Below are positions 12,458 through 24,600 of a stretch of DNA of 64,000 nucleotides, in pieces (position 1 is the stretch's first letter; each line of letters begins with the position of its first letter). The DNA is taken from assembly GCA_947652115.1 (NCBI GenBank), contig OX393573.1, positions 10,299,511 through 10,363,510 on the forward strand, read 5' to 3'. Below the pieces are notes generated by a model. It worked only from the letters and a program-made list of their open reading frames with translations. It was not told the origin of the DNA and searched no databases. Position numbers and translations under genes: made by a program. The DNA is from Blastomussa wellsi (Eukaryota > Cnidaria > Anthozoa > Scleractinia > Plerogyridae).

Positions 12458-13330
12458 ATGAGCGACGAAGAGAGCCATAGCGGTAGCGAAGTTTATTATC
12501 CAAAGGACGAAGAACAGGCCAAAACTGAGCCAAACAACATGAGCAAAGTTATCACTCACGAAGACGAAAATTTAGGTAACAGTCAAGAGGAATTACAAAA
12601 GTTTGTTCAAGAACAGAAAAGTGAAAACACTCTGAAAAAACGTCAAGTGACGTGAAGTGTTTTAACCGTTTTCTTGGCGACATAAACGAGACAAATGTTC
12701 AGATTTTGGACTTACCACCGGAAGAACTTGACCACCTCCTGGGAAAGTTCTTTAAAGACGTAAGGAAAATAATACGAGCCAAGTACTTTGACGGAACTGT
12801 AGAGAAGTATCTAGAGGTTTCTGTCTGATTCCGGGTCCAAGATGAATATTCTGAAGGAGGATGAGTTTGCGTTTTCACGAAAAGTGCTGGAAGCCAAGCG
12901 TAAATCCTCGTTGTGCAAGGCAAAGGCAACCGTCCCAACGCGACTCGGCTCGCTGACTGAAGAAGAAGAAAAGCTTTTTCAGAGTGGCGCATTCGGTGCA
13001 GAAAATCCCGTAGCCCTTCAGAGAACCATGTGGTGGATTTTGTCCCTGCTTTTCGTGTTTAGAGCCCGTGACGAGAGCCGTAAATTGTGCTGAGGAGACA
13101 TTTCCTTGCAGACGGATCCAATTCGAGATGGCCGCGAAATGCTTGTTTGGCTGAATGAGCTGTAAATAATGCGAGCGTTCCAGCAGCTTCAAATGGTATT
13201 TTTCCTGGAGCGAATATCAGCAGTATCTCTGGATGTTACTTTCAGATCTTCAGTGGCTCAGTGAAATTGATCCAACAAGGAAAAAGCGACGTTATGTTAT
13301 TGAGAGCGACGACGAAGATTAATATTCATC
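12458..13330 (+). pseudogene. KIAA1958/ZMYM-like (Crypton-type tyrosine recombinase) remnant
   Basis: The coding remnant shifts frame at least twice. An N-terminal acidic segment starts at ATG 12458. A second-frame stretch at 12655-12828 contains FLGDINETN and LPPEELDHLLGKFFKDVRK. A third-frame stretch at 12842-13093 contains NILKEDEFAFSRKVLEAKRK, SLTEEEEKLFQSGAFG, NPVALQRTMWW and RARDESRKLC. Those phrases match the DUF3504 tyrosine-recombinase-like domain of KIAA1958/ZMYM2-4-type proteins, derived from Crypton elements. A stop (TGA at 12826) separates the second and third parts. No complete recombinase core with the catalytic R-H-R-Y set can be read. The sequence just upstream (about 12247) has the CGCGCGCTCTGATTGGCTG word seen at other repeats. 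It is a mobile-derived pseudogene inserted next to, or in the intron after, ACSL exon 13. Confidence 0.75.
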
Positions 13331-13683
13331 GCAAGTGTCACTGAAATCACTGCAAGTTCTTCCACAGGCAGCCCAAGCTCACGTTATGATCAGGATCACA
13401 AAATATAAGAGTTTGTATGGGAATATTTTACAACACCTTTTAGCAAACCGAAATACTGCCAAATCTTAAATAAAATTGCCTTACCTTACTTTCACTGTGT
13501 TTTTCTTCTTGTCTGAACGCTTATTTTGCCGATTCTTGGCCATTTAGGCGAGTTATCGATTTCTGGGTTCCCCACTACAAAGAAAAGAACAAGGCTGCAC
13601 ACTCCAGTTCGGAACGCCCGACGAGCCAAGCGAAAAATACCAGCTTACAGTGGTCAAACGGCCTCAAATCCATCGCGAATTCC

Positions 13684-13883
13684 NNNNNNNNNNNNNNNNN
13701 NNNNNNNNNNNNNNNNNNNNNNNNNNNNNNNNNNNNNNNNNNNNNNNNNNNNNNNNNNNNNNNNNNNNNNNNNNNNNNNNNNNNNNNNNNNNNNNNNNNN
13801 NNNNNNNNNNNNNNNNNNNNNNNNNNNNNNNNNNNNNNNNNNNNNNNNNNNNNNNNNNNNNNNNNNNNNNNNNNNNNNNNNNN
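13684..13883. other. Assembly gap (200 N)
   Basis: Exactly 200 N bases, typical of a placeholder scaffold gap. The sequence immediately to its right is one arm of the 13884-16346 inverted duplication. The C-terminal ACSL exons are missing around it. Confidence 0.99.
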
Positions 13884-14060
13884 ATGTAAATCAAATACAA
13901 ATGCAATAAAATTTAAAACAAAAAGCAAAGTGTAAAGTCAACTCCCTTTAGATCAAAATTGACTGCATTTTTAAAAGACGATACAAAACAGAACATAAGT
14001 AGAAGTCAAAGTCAATTTAAATTGAATACATTCTGAAAAGAGAATAAAAAACAAAGTTGG

Positions 14061-14142
14061 TGGCAGCGCTCGGCCATGCGAAAAGCTACTTTCGTTTAAA
14101 GTAAAATTAAAAGTAAATTTTTCGCGTGGCCGAGCGCTGCCA
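14061..14142. repeat. Hairpin upstream of the left 138-codon ORF
   Basis: TGGCAGCGCTCGGCCATGCG is mirrored by CGCGTGGCCGAGCGCTGCCA, with an AT-rich centre, about 75 bases before the ORF start. The mirror-image copy lies at about 16088-16169. It could be a promoter element or the end of a mobile unit. Confidence 0.7.
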
Positions 14143-14216
14143 CTGCCAAACCCGCCCCAGTCCTCCAAACCCATAACTCCCACGTTTGTGAATGTTTGTT
14201 TACGAAACTCATCAGC

Positions 14217-14633
14217 ATGTCGGAGTGGAGGCGGTATAATGCAATTCAAAAGGCTAAGAGAAAAGGCAAGAAAACAGGAGAGGAAAGCACAGCGGCGGAA
14301 GAAATAGTAGTGCAGCGAATGAGTGCAGATGTGTCAGGCAAACAGCAGAAATACACTAGGATAGGGCCCCAGGAATACGTGCCTTTTGAGCATGAAGAGA
14401 TAACCATTGCGAACATCAAAGATGCCTGCAAGAAGCATTTCAGGCCTCAGATCGAAAAACATCTTATCTGTGGCGTTCTGGCTGGAGAGCGCGGGCCATC
14501 TTGCGAAAAGATGGCCCATATTCCAAACCGAAAAGTGTTTTATATACGGTTTATAAAACCAGAAGGAGTAGAGGTCGTTTCCGATGAGAATGGATCGTTG
14601 GAATGCAACCGCAAGGTAATAAACCCGTATTAA
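14217..14633 (+). CDS. Unrecognised 138-residue ORF, left copy of an inverted pair
   Basis: The start chosen is the ATG at 14217 (MSEWRRYN); an ATG seven codons upstream is also in frame. The product is basic near its N-terminus (KRKGKKTGEES), with a central ITIANIKDACKKHF segment and a C-terminal half with VLAGERGPSC and KVFYIRFI. I recognise no domain. A good splice donor (AAG followed by GTAATA at about 14616) sits near the C-terminus, so this may be one exon of a longer gene with the stop read through intron sequence. The mirror copy at 15597-16013 differs by about four residues. Retention of an open frame in both copies suggests recent duplication or recent selection. It could be a gene of a mobile unit or a host gene. 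Confidence 0.5.
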   Translation: MSEWRRYNAIQKAKRKGKKTGEESTAAEEIVVQRMSADVSGKQQKYTRIGPQEYVPFEHEEITIANIKDACKKHFRPQIEKHLICGVLAGERGPSCEKMAHIPNRKVFYIRFIKPEGVEVVSDENGSLECNRKVINPY

Positions 14634-15596
14634 ACAGAATGAAACACAACTTTTACTTGCACTTTGGATTATGAATTCAAGGCCTTTTTTCTGGAAATTG
14701 CGATAAGGACATTCTAGGTGGTTAAGATTTTAGTCACAGCAAAATAGTCTTCGCGGGTCTTCGTGGAAGCGTTGTTTTTACTCGTGGTGTATAAAAATAT
14801 CCGTGGAGAATGGGGGGGGGGGGGTTACTGGTTACAGATTCATCTCCTGATCCAAGGACGGATGCATCAAATGAAATACCTTGTTTAGGGACAGATATTT
14901 TGGCAGACGTTTAGTTATATAATTATCAACAATGGGGGTGAGTATTTAATCAAAGGTTCAAAACAAAGAGAAACTGATGGAAGCACAAGGCTGAAGGCCA
15001 AGTGCTTACTTTTGTATTGGGTATCAAGATCCATCCACCTGACCTAGATATACTTTAATTATTGGCTGTTGACTTTAGGAATTATCAATGAGTTTAAGAA
15101 TGCTGGTTCATAATTTTGTAGTGGAATGTAGAAAACTTCAGATTGTTGTGAATCAGGGAACAAAAGTATCCCTCTTCTTAATTCCACCCTGGACTGAAAA
15201 TCAAATCCTTCTGAAACTTCACAGTATCAAATAGCACCAGTAATCGGCTATTGTGCTGGCACTAACAGCTGAATGCAGATTTGGTTTAATTTTGTAATAA
15301 AAAAGTTGTTTAAATTAAAATTTAAACGGTGGCTTTTGAAAATATCTTCATAAAAGTTCCTATAAGTAAGGTTAACATGAACAACACCTTATCAAAAAGT
15401 AACTGTGAGAAACAAAGTTGCTATAACTGGTATGCCATGACAGAAACCCCTTTAGTTTATCAGATTGAATCACACTTAAACAGAGCACAATTTTGAATGA
15501 ATTTTTAACCACCTAGAATGTCCTCATCGCAATTTCCAGAAAAAAGGCCTTGAATTCATAATCCAAAGTGCAAGTAAAAGTTGTGTTTCATTCTGT

Positions 15597-16013
15597 TTAA
15601 TACGGGTTTATTACCTTGCGGTTGCATTCCAACGATCCATCCTCATCGGAAACGACCTCTACTCCTTCTGGTTTTATAAACCGTATATAGAACACTTTTC
15701 GGTTTGGAATATGGGTCATCTTTTCGCAAGATGGCCCGCGCTCTCCAGCCAGTACGTCACAGATAAGATGTTTTTCGATCTGAGGCCTGAAATGCTTCTT
15801 GCAGGCATCTTTGATGTTCGCAATGGTTATCTCTTCATGCTCAAAAGGCACGTATTCCTGGGGCCCTATCCTAGTGTATTTCTGCTGTTTGCCTGACACA
15901 TCTGCACTCATTCGCTGCACTACTATTTCTTCCGCCGCTGTGCTTTCCTCTCCTGTTTTCTTGCCTTTTCTCTTAGCCATTTGAATTGCATTATACCGCC
16001 TCCACTCCGACAT
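15597..16013 (-). CDS. Unrecognised 138-residue ORF, right copy of an inverted pair
   Basis: This is the mirror copy of 14217-14633, starting at the complement of 16011-16013. Differences seen are K to M in the basic N-terminal run, G to D before VLAGERG, A to T in KMAHI, and N to D in the C-terminal DENGSL. The frame is intact. The two copies point toward each other across the spacer. Without transcripts it is not possible to say whether either copy is expressed, or whether one is an assembly copy of the other haplotype. Confidence 0.5.
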   Translation of the reverse strand: MSEWRRYNAIQMAKRKGKKTGEESTAAEEIVVQRMSADVSGKQQKYTRIGPQEYVPFEHEEITIANIKDACKKHFRPQIEKHLICDVLAGERGPSCEKMTHIPNRKVFYIRFIKPEGVEVVSDEDGSLECNRKVINPY

Positions 16014-17119
16014 GCTGATGAGTTTCGTAAACAAACATTCACAAACGTGGGAGTTATGGCTTTGGAGGACTGGGGCGGGTTTGGCAGTGGCAGCGCTCGG
16101 CCACGCGAAAAATTTACTTTTAATTTTACTTTAAACGAAAGTAGATTTTCGCATGGCCGAGCGCTGCCACCAACTTTGTTTTTTATTCTCTTTTCAGAAT
16201 GTATTCAATTTAAATTGACTTTGACTTCTACTTATGTTCTGTTTTGTATCGTCTTTTAAAAATGCAGTCAATTTTGATCTAAAGGGAGTTGACTTTACAC
16301 TTTGCTTTTTGTTTTAAATTTTATTGCATTTGTATTTGATTTACATTTCACTTGCATTTTGTTTTACATTTTATTGTATTTTTATTTTATTTTAATGTTA
16401 TTTTCGTTTTGTTTTCCGTTTAATTTACTTAATGAAAAAAAAATGAAGAAAACATGTGCTGAAAACTCGGTGGCAGTCCTCGGCCACCATACTGCAGCGC
16501 TTAGCCCAGCATTCTGGGAGCAATGAGAACCCCGTTTGAGTTTATTAAAACCGAAAGATACATATGTAAAATTAGACTAACAGAAGTCTAAATAATGATA
16601 ACGTGCCTGCTGCCCGTCAGGAAAAACCCCCTTTTTAGAGAAAACCTGAACCCTTCCGTATGCAGAGCCAGGCACTTAACAAATACCCAGAGGGTGAGGA
16701 GTGACAAATCCAACAAATGTAAGGTAACAAAACAAATCAAAACGACATTAATTAATAAAAAAATCTCGAAACGAATGCAAGCTGGCAGCGACGTCAGCAT
16801 AGAGTGGCTCAAATCAGCAAAATCCCGCCCTTGCGTAGCCATAGAAACTGTCAAAAACCGGCGAACCGTGAAAACAACGATTTGCTGTTATTCTTCGAAC
16901 CGCAACAAATAACAAGTTGTTGCGGACACAAATGTTTCCCTGTTTGCCTGCGCGCGATATATTTGTTGCGGACACAAAATTTGTGTCCGAGCGAGAACAC
17001 AAAAAATGTTTCTGTTGTTTTTTTCAGAACATTTTGTGTTTGAAAAAAGGTGTTCTCGGAAAGCATTTGGCTTGTTTTGCCCTACCATCGGATAAACCTC
17101 GCTATTTTTTGTTCCGCAG

Positions 17120-18622
17120 TTGTCAAAAACTGTGCTGACCTCTACGAATTTGGTGAACGAGATAGTGGTGTTTATTCAATCCACCCTGATGGTTTAGGAA
17201 CCTTTGAAGTGTTCTGTGACCAAACAACAGCTGGAGGCGGGTGGACAGTGTTCCAGAAGAGACTCGATGGTTCGGTTGACTTTTACCTTGGATGGGCCGA
17301 GTACAAACGTGGCTTTGGTGACCTAAATGGCGAGTTCTGGCTCGGACTTGATAAGATAAACCGTCTGACTAGCAGCGGAAAAAACATGTACAAGCTCCGT
17401 GTTGATGTGGAAAACTCTACAGTGACTGCTTATGCCGAATACGATTTGTTTAAAATTGAGAGCGAGAACCAAAAGTACAGGCTGAGTTTGGGAAAGTACT
17501 CAGGTTAGTATACGTTTTATACACATCTCAATGGTATCTTTTATTTGAAATGTGCGCGTTATTGTTGAAAAACTTTGCTTCGATTTTGGATGGTAGAACA
17601 AGATTGAAGTTTGTATTTGTGGCTTTTTTAACTATATACCAATACATTGGTAAGTGGGGAATATTTGTATTTAACAAATTGATTTTGTTTTATGGGTAGG
17701 CCAAAGACACACTGGTCTAAGACGTTTGGTCCTCCCATCGGTGTCACAATTTGTTATTTGTAATTTCCGACCATTTTGGCATTTTGTAATTCCCATTTGT
17801 TTCTTTACGATAATAAAACGATAACAATAAGTACAACGAAAACTACAACGATAACGATAACTTACTTTGTAAAATTCATTAATAATCCCAAAGGAGTAGA
17901 TCCAATGAAAAGGTACTATTTAGGTCACATGAATGTTCTGTAAACCCCAATACAAATCAACAGTAGAATTAAAGGGCCATTGTCGCGATAATGCGCATGC
18001 GGAACCTTAATTCGTACAGAAAGTGCTTTAACCAATAAAAATTTGGCAAGGTTGCCCACTGCACACTGCCACGTGCTACCGTGGCCTTCTGCGATTGTTT
18101 TGGAGTTTTCACATGCACACGAACACCTCTTTGTCTGTGCCTCATCCCTTTGTTTTTGCTTTCGTCCCGAACCACGCTGTGTATCACCAGTCGAGAACGT
18201 CATATTTCCTGAGATGTTCATATGAAAGTACAAGCATTGTATAATTCCGCTTAAAATTTCCACAAATAACCGAATGATACCATACCTCAATTTTTATAGT
18301 TTTTGAAAGCCCTGCGAGGATTATGGAAGAGGATTTTAATCGCATAAATTAACTTCAATTTCTGGACCGTCGGACAAGAAGTCAAATAGTCACACATGCG
18401 CAGAAAAGCGACAAAGGCCCTGTAACTTTTGATACAAACTCCTGCTCAGCTAATTAGTATTCAATAATTTTTGATAATGATCTCTACTGATTAAAATGCA
18501 AAGCACAATGAAATCGAATAACGATACTTTGCATTTAATTTATTGTTTTAATTTCACAAGTTGGATAAAATATTCGCGTCCGATCTGTATGGGCTTTTCG
18601 GCTCGCCATTGTAAATGCCCAC

Positions 18623-18655
<33 letters not shown>

Positions 18656-21600
18656 ATTACATAGCTAGCAGAGCCGTGCAATCAAATTCAGTATCTGTCA
18701 ATGCGCACAAAATTTAGTAGTGCGAGCAAATCTATTATTTTCCCACTCCAGATTTGACCGGATTTTGATGTATACTTTCACTAAAAATGTTGTAAACCAA
18801 TTGTTTCGTTCTTTTAGATGTGCACTATCGAGTTATGATGCGCTTGCGAAGCATAAGCAAGTGAGAACACCCGCGACATAAGCATAAGCATAAGCATAAG
18901 AAAAACGAACATGTTTGTTTTTCTTATGTCAGCTTGTGCTTATGCTTATGCTTATGTCGCAGTTTTCACAAGTGAGAACGGGGCCGTCATAAGCATAAGC
19001 ATAAGCTCAAGCCTTTCAACCAATCACATGTCACTTTGACCCAGACTTCTGCGGAAAGTGTCACAAGCAAAATGGCGGACGCTATGACATCTGTAGACGT
19101 CAGCCATCTTGTTTTTAAACATCGAGGAGACCTGGTATCGAGTATTGCGTCCAAAAATGCATTCTGTGCGTGCGTATGTCCTTATGCTTATGTCGCGGGT
19201 GTTCTCACTTGCTTATGCTTATGCTTGTGCTTATGCTTATGCGCTAGTGAGAACCAGCCACAGGAGCAATAACAGTGATGATGGAAGTGATAATGACATT
19301 GACAAAAACAGTATGACCACGATGGTCGGTTGCCATGGGTTTCCCTCCCGCAACGCTGGCGCAAAATCTGTCAGCGGTTACTCAAACAAGTAGTGCAATT
19401 CTGTTAAAAAATGGCGGCGAGTGGGGAAAACTCAGAGAAGCGCGATATTAAAAACGAGAGCGCCAAAAAAATATGTCTAAGGCCTTTCGGAATGGAAGGT
19501 GAAACAGAGCGAGGGCTTCGCTTTTGGAACAATACTTCCGTAGAGATGAAGTTCTCTGTTGAGAAAGATTGGGTTAAGTCGGTCCGTTTCGCGGATGTGA
19601 AACCCGACTACGGTATGCGAAATCTAGACCCTGTTCTAGAGGAGCTCACGGGGAACAAGCTCGAACTTGTGGGTCCGATGTTAGACGGATTCCTAAAGGA
19701 AATCGGCCACTTAATATCTGCAAAGCTGGGACGATCCAGGATGACTGGACTCGTGAGTCCCGTTGTGTTATTTATGCCGTACGCAATCTTCAAGCACCTT
19801 TGGGTTCTTGTACAAGGATATGGAGGAATTGTCGAAACAGCGCGAAAAGGAGAGAAAATAACACTTAAAATATCAAAAGCTGAAACCGCGTCCAAGATAT
19901 GGTCTCCAGCTAGATTTTCAGGAGAAAATTTCCTCGCGAAGCGACACTTTGAAAAGATTCCAGAAGGCGGTCGCGTGATTCAGCATTACAGTGGCAAATC
20001 ATTAGTGGTTGTCACGAAAGCTACACCCATTCAGATGGACTTTTCAATGAAGCAGCAGCGGGTGACAACCACATTTTACGTGCAGAGATATGACCGAAAT
20101 GATTTCGCAAAGGATGCTAATTTGCAAAAGATCATGAATGACAATTAAACTGGAAACTAATCGAAGAACAGCGAGACAATGATTTTTAATCGAGCAGTTT
20201 AGTTTATTTTTGCTGTATAATTGACCTATTGACACTGATGATATCTAAAACAAAGAACAGACATGCAAGACAATCGGCTATCAGGTTAATTTTATTCATA
20301 ATTTTCCAATAATGAACGCGTTTACAATTACTATAATAAGTTGAATACATTGAAGATAATAATCAAGTCGCTACAAACTTGTAGAAGAAACAAAATACTC
20401 TTGTCACGGAGCATGTAACACATATGGTCTCCTACAACATTTATGTTGTCTTAAATAACTACACATGTTTATATTATGAAAAGATAATTACCATGTCAGT
20501 AGTAATATAGAATCTACGATTATCAATTGTTACCTTCCTACCATACAAACAGTGACAGTAAGAAAGTAAATAATTTTAATAATTTAAAAATATTCATTGA
20601 TCCATGACAGACTTCTGTAACTATGATTATCTCAATTTGGCACCTTGGAATTGTCTTTCTCAAAATCTATCTACAATCTATTCATTCTGTTATAACATAG
20701 CAAAAATAATATTGACAGAATAATTTTGATATGGCAAAAAGTCTACAACAATTACATATACATATACTTCATAATTATTGAAGGTATTTAAAAATACCTT
20801 GAATTAAGGTTGATCTCTGCTTTGTAGTAAATAATGAAAAAAGTTAAGAGCAAAAACAAAGGTCACTTCAACATCAGTCCTTAAGGCCTGCTTTTCAGTT
20901 ACAAATCGCAGAGTAACAGAAATATAATCAAAATGCTTAAAATGTACACTGTAGTAATCATGTCAAAATAATGAATAAATTAACATTAATTTTGGTTCAT
21001 CAATAACAAGATATATGTGCCATTTAAGTAGCCACGGTCCAATTTATATCAATGTTTCCCAGTGCTAAACATATAAATAAAAGTATTTTCTCAATATAAG
21101 CTACCTCCAAAACCATTCAAAAGGTGTTTTTTGCAGCATCCCTAGTTGGTGAAAATAATGATAAAACCAACAACAACAACAGCAATAATTATCAAAATCA
21201 CCAATTCATAGGACATTTTTGGCCACATCCCACACAGCTGTTCACCTGAAACATCATTCAACGACTTAATATGTATATATTTTCAATCTAATTCTCCCCT
21301 GCTAATGCACCTTCAAGGCGTCGTACAAGTACATCCTTGTTACCTTGAGTACTCAATCCTCTGATGCGTAAAGCTTCTTTCAGCTGGGCCGCTAACATTG
21401 TAGTTGGACTGAGGGAAGATCCCCTTATTTCAGTATTATGACAGGCATTTGAGTGAGATGACAATAACAAGTTATCAGCAAAGCGAACATTACATTTTTT
21501 ACAAATGACAGGCTTCAAGGCTACCAATATTGAATCTGTCAACTTCTTGTTACCTGCACAGGTTACAACCTCAATGCTACAGAAACAAACATCACAAGTA

Positions 21601-24600
21601 AGCTCATCTTTGTCTTTATCTCTGCCACATTTGCAAACATTGGACTGATTACAGTGTGGAGGAGAGCGTGACTGATAGTGTGAGGTATATGAAGAGGGCA
21701 TGGGTTGATGTTCTGGCAGATAAAAGGAACGCACATAGTTACTTCGCATGACTTGCCACCATTTACCAGTACCATCACTTACATTTGACCTGTTTGTTAA
21801 TGTCAAATCCCCCTTCACACCAGAATGTTTAGCTTCTTTGGCCTGCAATGACACAATACCATAACCAACTTTATACTGTTTAAACAGAAGTTCTGCATGA
21901 TAGGGAATAGCATATCCTACTGTCCATGTGGTAACATTGATGCTGCTTGGAAAAAAAAGGGATATCAAATTAAAATACAACTCACATACTTCTTTCAATT
22001 CTGCAAGTTGAGCTGAGTTCGTATCAATTCTGTTAAAAAGGCCTCCTGCATTCCTCAAATACTCCCCTATTTTGCCAAGAGCCAACCTTTTAATTTTCTG
22101 TGCCTCACTTTCATCATCACAAACTAAGGTATCAACAAGACGGTAAGAATACCTGGCCAAAGCTATGGCTTGATTACCAATCAGTCTTACTGGTAACTTG
22201 CTGTACCTGTTTGATTCATCATTGTAATGCTCTCTGACTCTTAAAGCTAAATACCCCAGCCCACAACCTTGCTTACCTGTGGTTGGTCTTAAATGTCGAG
22301 TACCTGCCTGCTCTAAATGCTGTTTAAAGCTTTCCTCAGATTGTTGCAAGATCTCCTGCTGTCTTGCCCGTTCACCAACACTATCGATGCCTAAAATCTT
22401 TACGTTGGTCTTTTGGCGATGGCCTTCTTCGACTGTTTCTAACTCTCCCTTACCTAAAGGTCCACCCAAAACAGAAACAAAACTGTCAAATTTTTTACGG
22501 CTTAGAGATTCTAAGTAAAGAAGGTCAATATAGTGCTGCCAGGCATTAATCTCACAATGCATTGGTTCTGGCCTCAGTCTGTCAGCAAAATGGCCAATCC
22601 TGGGAGGGCCTTCTTGCCGGATACCATTTTCGGCCATGAACTGCAACACCCGTTTACGTCTATTCTTCTCTGACATTGTTGGGGGAAGAGAAGCCGAAAA
22701 TTGCTTTACTTTTTCAGCATGGGATGTTCGTATTTCCATGCTGTATGGCTTCCACGTGTCCTCTTTCTCTGACCCAATGGTTCCCCCCATAGTGGCCATA
22801 TTCCCCTTATGTACATTTGCATATGGGGAGGGGTGGGTAGCTGCCTGGTTGAGTTCATTAGCAGCCCAGCTTTGCCAGGACATATCAGCACCTGGCTGGA
22901 ATTCAACAGTACACTCCTCACCACAAACATTTAAAACATTGCCCTCTAACATTTTCATTTCTTCGGTATGCTGATACCACAAGTCATTCATGATATCATC
23001 CTTTTCTTTAACACTAACACAATGAAGTAAATATTGGAAATCCCTACTTCTTACCTGATCTCCAAAGTTCCAGCAAACTAAACTCCCGATGGACATTGTT
23101 AGTTCACTTGTCTCGGGTGCACCGTCATCCGAAAACTGACAAATGAAATGGTTTTCATTTTCATTGAACCAGACAAGTTTGCGTGTAAGATGAGGTACTC
23201 TAAGATGTAAATCAATTATCATGAAAACCAACCCTGTTACAGTACGGGAAACACCTGACACCCCTGGGATCTGTGTTACGTGACCAATGTCTAAGCTCTT
23301 CACAAACCTGTCAATACTTTCATCAGATGCAATCAGCTTCGGTAACCTTAGGTCAATTCCAAGGCAGCTAATGTTGCGTGGTAACCAAACTTCTTTGTCT
23401 GCATTAAAAAATGAACTTTGTGTCTTACATACAATATTGTATTTTCTTCGAGACAAAAAACTCTGATACTTTAAGGCAATGGATTGCCTTATTGCCTCTT
23501 CTGACTTCTGATACTCACTAAGAGCTGTTCCAAAAATTCCCTGAATAAATTTCCCCCTCTTATAACTTCCCATTAATTTTGTCATTACTTCTTCACTGGC
23601 ATGAGAAGCTAGATAATCCCATGCCCCATACAAAGATGCCTCCGTCCCCCCATGAATGAATTCTAGAATATTCTTGGTTTCGTCCCTTCTCCTGTATCTA
23701 GTGCTCGACTTATTATTATTAATCATATCATAAGTCGTGCTTGCAAGGCTTCGTCGCTGACGGGCACATCCTTTCTGCACCAGTAGCTTCCTGAGCTTCT
23801 CATATGTTTCTGAGAGATCCTTGATTTTTTCCTCCTGAACTGCAATTTCCTTATCCAAAACTTCTTTACAACGCCTTGACTCTTGCAATGCAGTTTCTGA
23901 AACAGTATAATTTAAAGGCAAAAATCAGGGGGCTATTGCATGCAATACTACCTCCAATATTTTTAGATAACCGAAGTAACTAGAATGTCACGCTCAATAT
24001 TTTGAGTTAAAAAAAATGTTTATTCATGTATCCAACTGTATTATACTATAGTATTAATTTGATAAATATGCAAGTAACAAAAATACAGCAGCCTGCCTGA
24101 TTCCTTCACAAGCTCTTCGGTCTGGTTTTGTAAAACAAGTACATCTTGTTCCTTTTGAGACAGATCATCTTGCCTGGCCTTTAACTGGTTGAAGCTCTCG
24201 TGAAGGCTTTGTCGTTGTTTATTCAGATTATATACTGGCGATGTTTTCCAAAATGTGTTTAATGGCCGTTTTGAGTCACATTTACCGCAATGGCCTTCGT
24301 CTTTGCTACATTTCTTGCTTCTTTTACAGCTTGTAAGAGCTCTTTCAGGGCTAACGATTAACAACAGCACGAATTATTCAGTCAAAGGAATTCAAGATGG
24401 CCCCCCAAAGCAACCACGATGAAGAACCGGGTTTACAGGACCTTTCCTTACCTTAATTCTTCTTCAGAAGTCGGTGAATTCGAAGCCATTAAAACTGAAC
24501 TTCATCTTTTACTTAGGGTTTTGGGGGATTCTGGGTAAAATGGAGCGCCTGGCGGTTAAAATTGAACCTAAGAGGGTGGTAAAAAGGCCTTTTTCTATTG

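Larger units (their letters stand above)
13884..16346. repeat. Large inverted duplication: two 842-base arms, 779-base spacer
   Basis: 13884-14725 is mirrored by 15505-16346 with few substitutions and, from the matching arm lengths, little or no net indel. The spacer 14726-15504 shows no gene. Each arm carries one copy of the 138-codon ORF and an inner hairpin with GGCAGCGCTCGGCC ends. The left arm begins at the N gap, so the true length may be larger. Confidence 0.9.

Noticed and set aside
16588..17088. Several overlapping short frames on both strands before the FReD exon
   Set aside because: They overlap each other, lack motifs and cover inverted GTTGCGGACACAAA-type repeats. No splice-consistent link to the FReD exon was found.
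18840..19260. CRISPR-like array of CATAAG repeats
   Set aside because: Units are contiguous 6-mers without spacers and form TIRs and hairpins of a eukaryotic MITE.
22279..22974. Plus-strand frames inside the SAP gene
   Set aside because: Shadows of the long minus-strand coding sequence.
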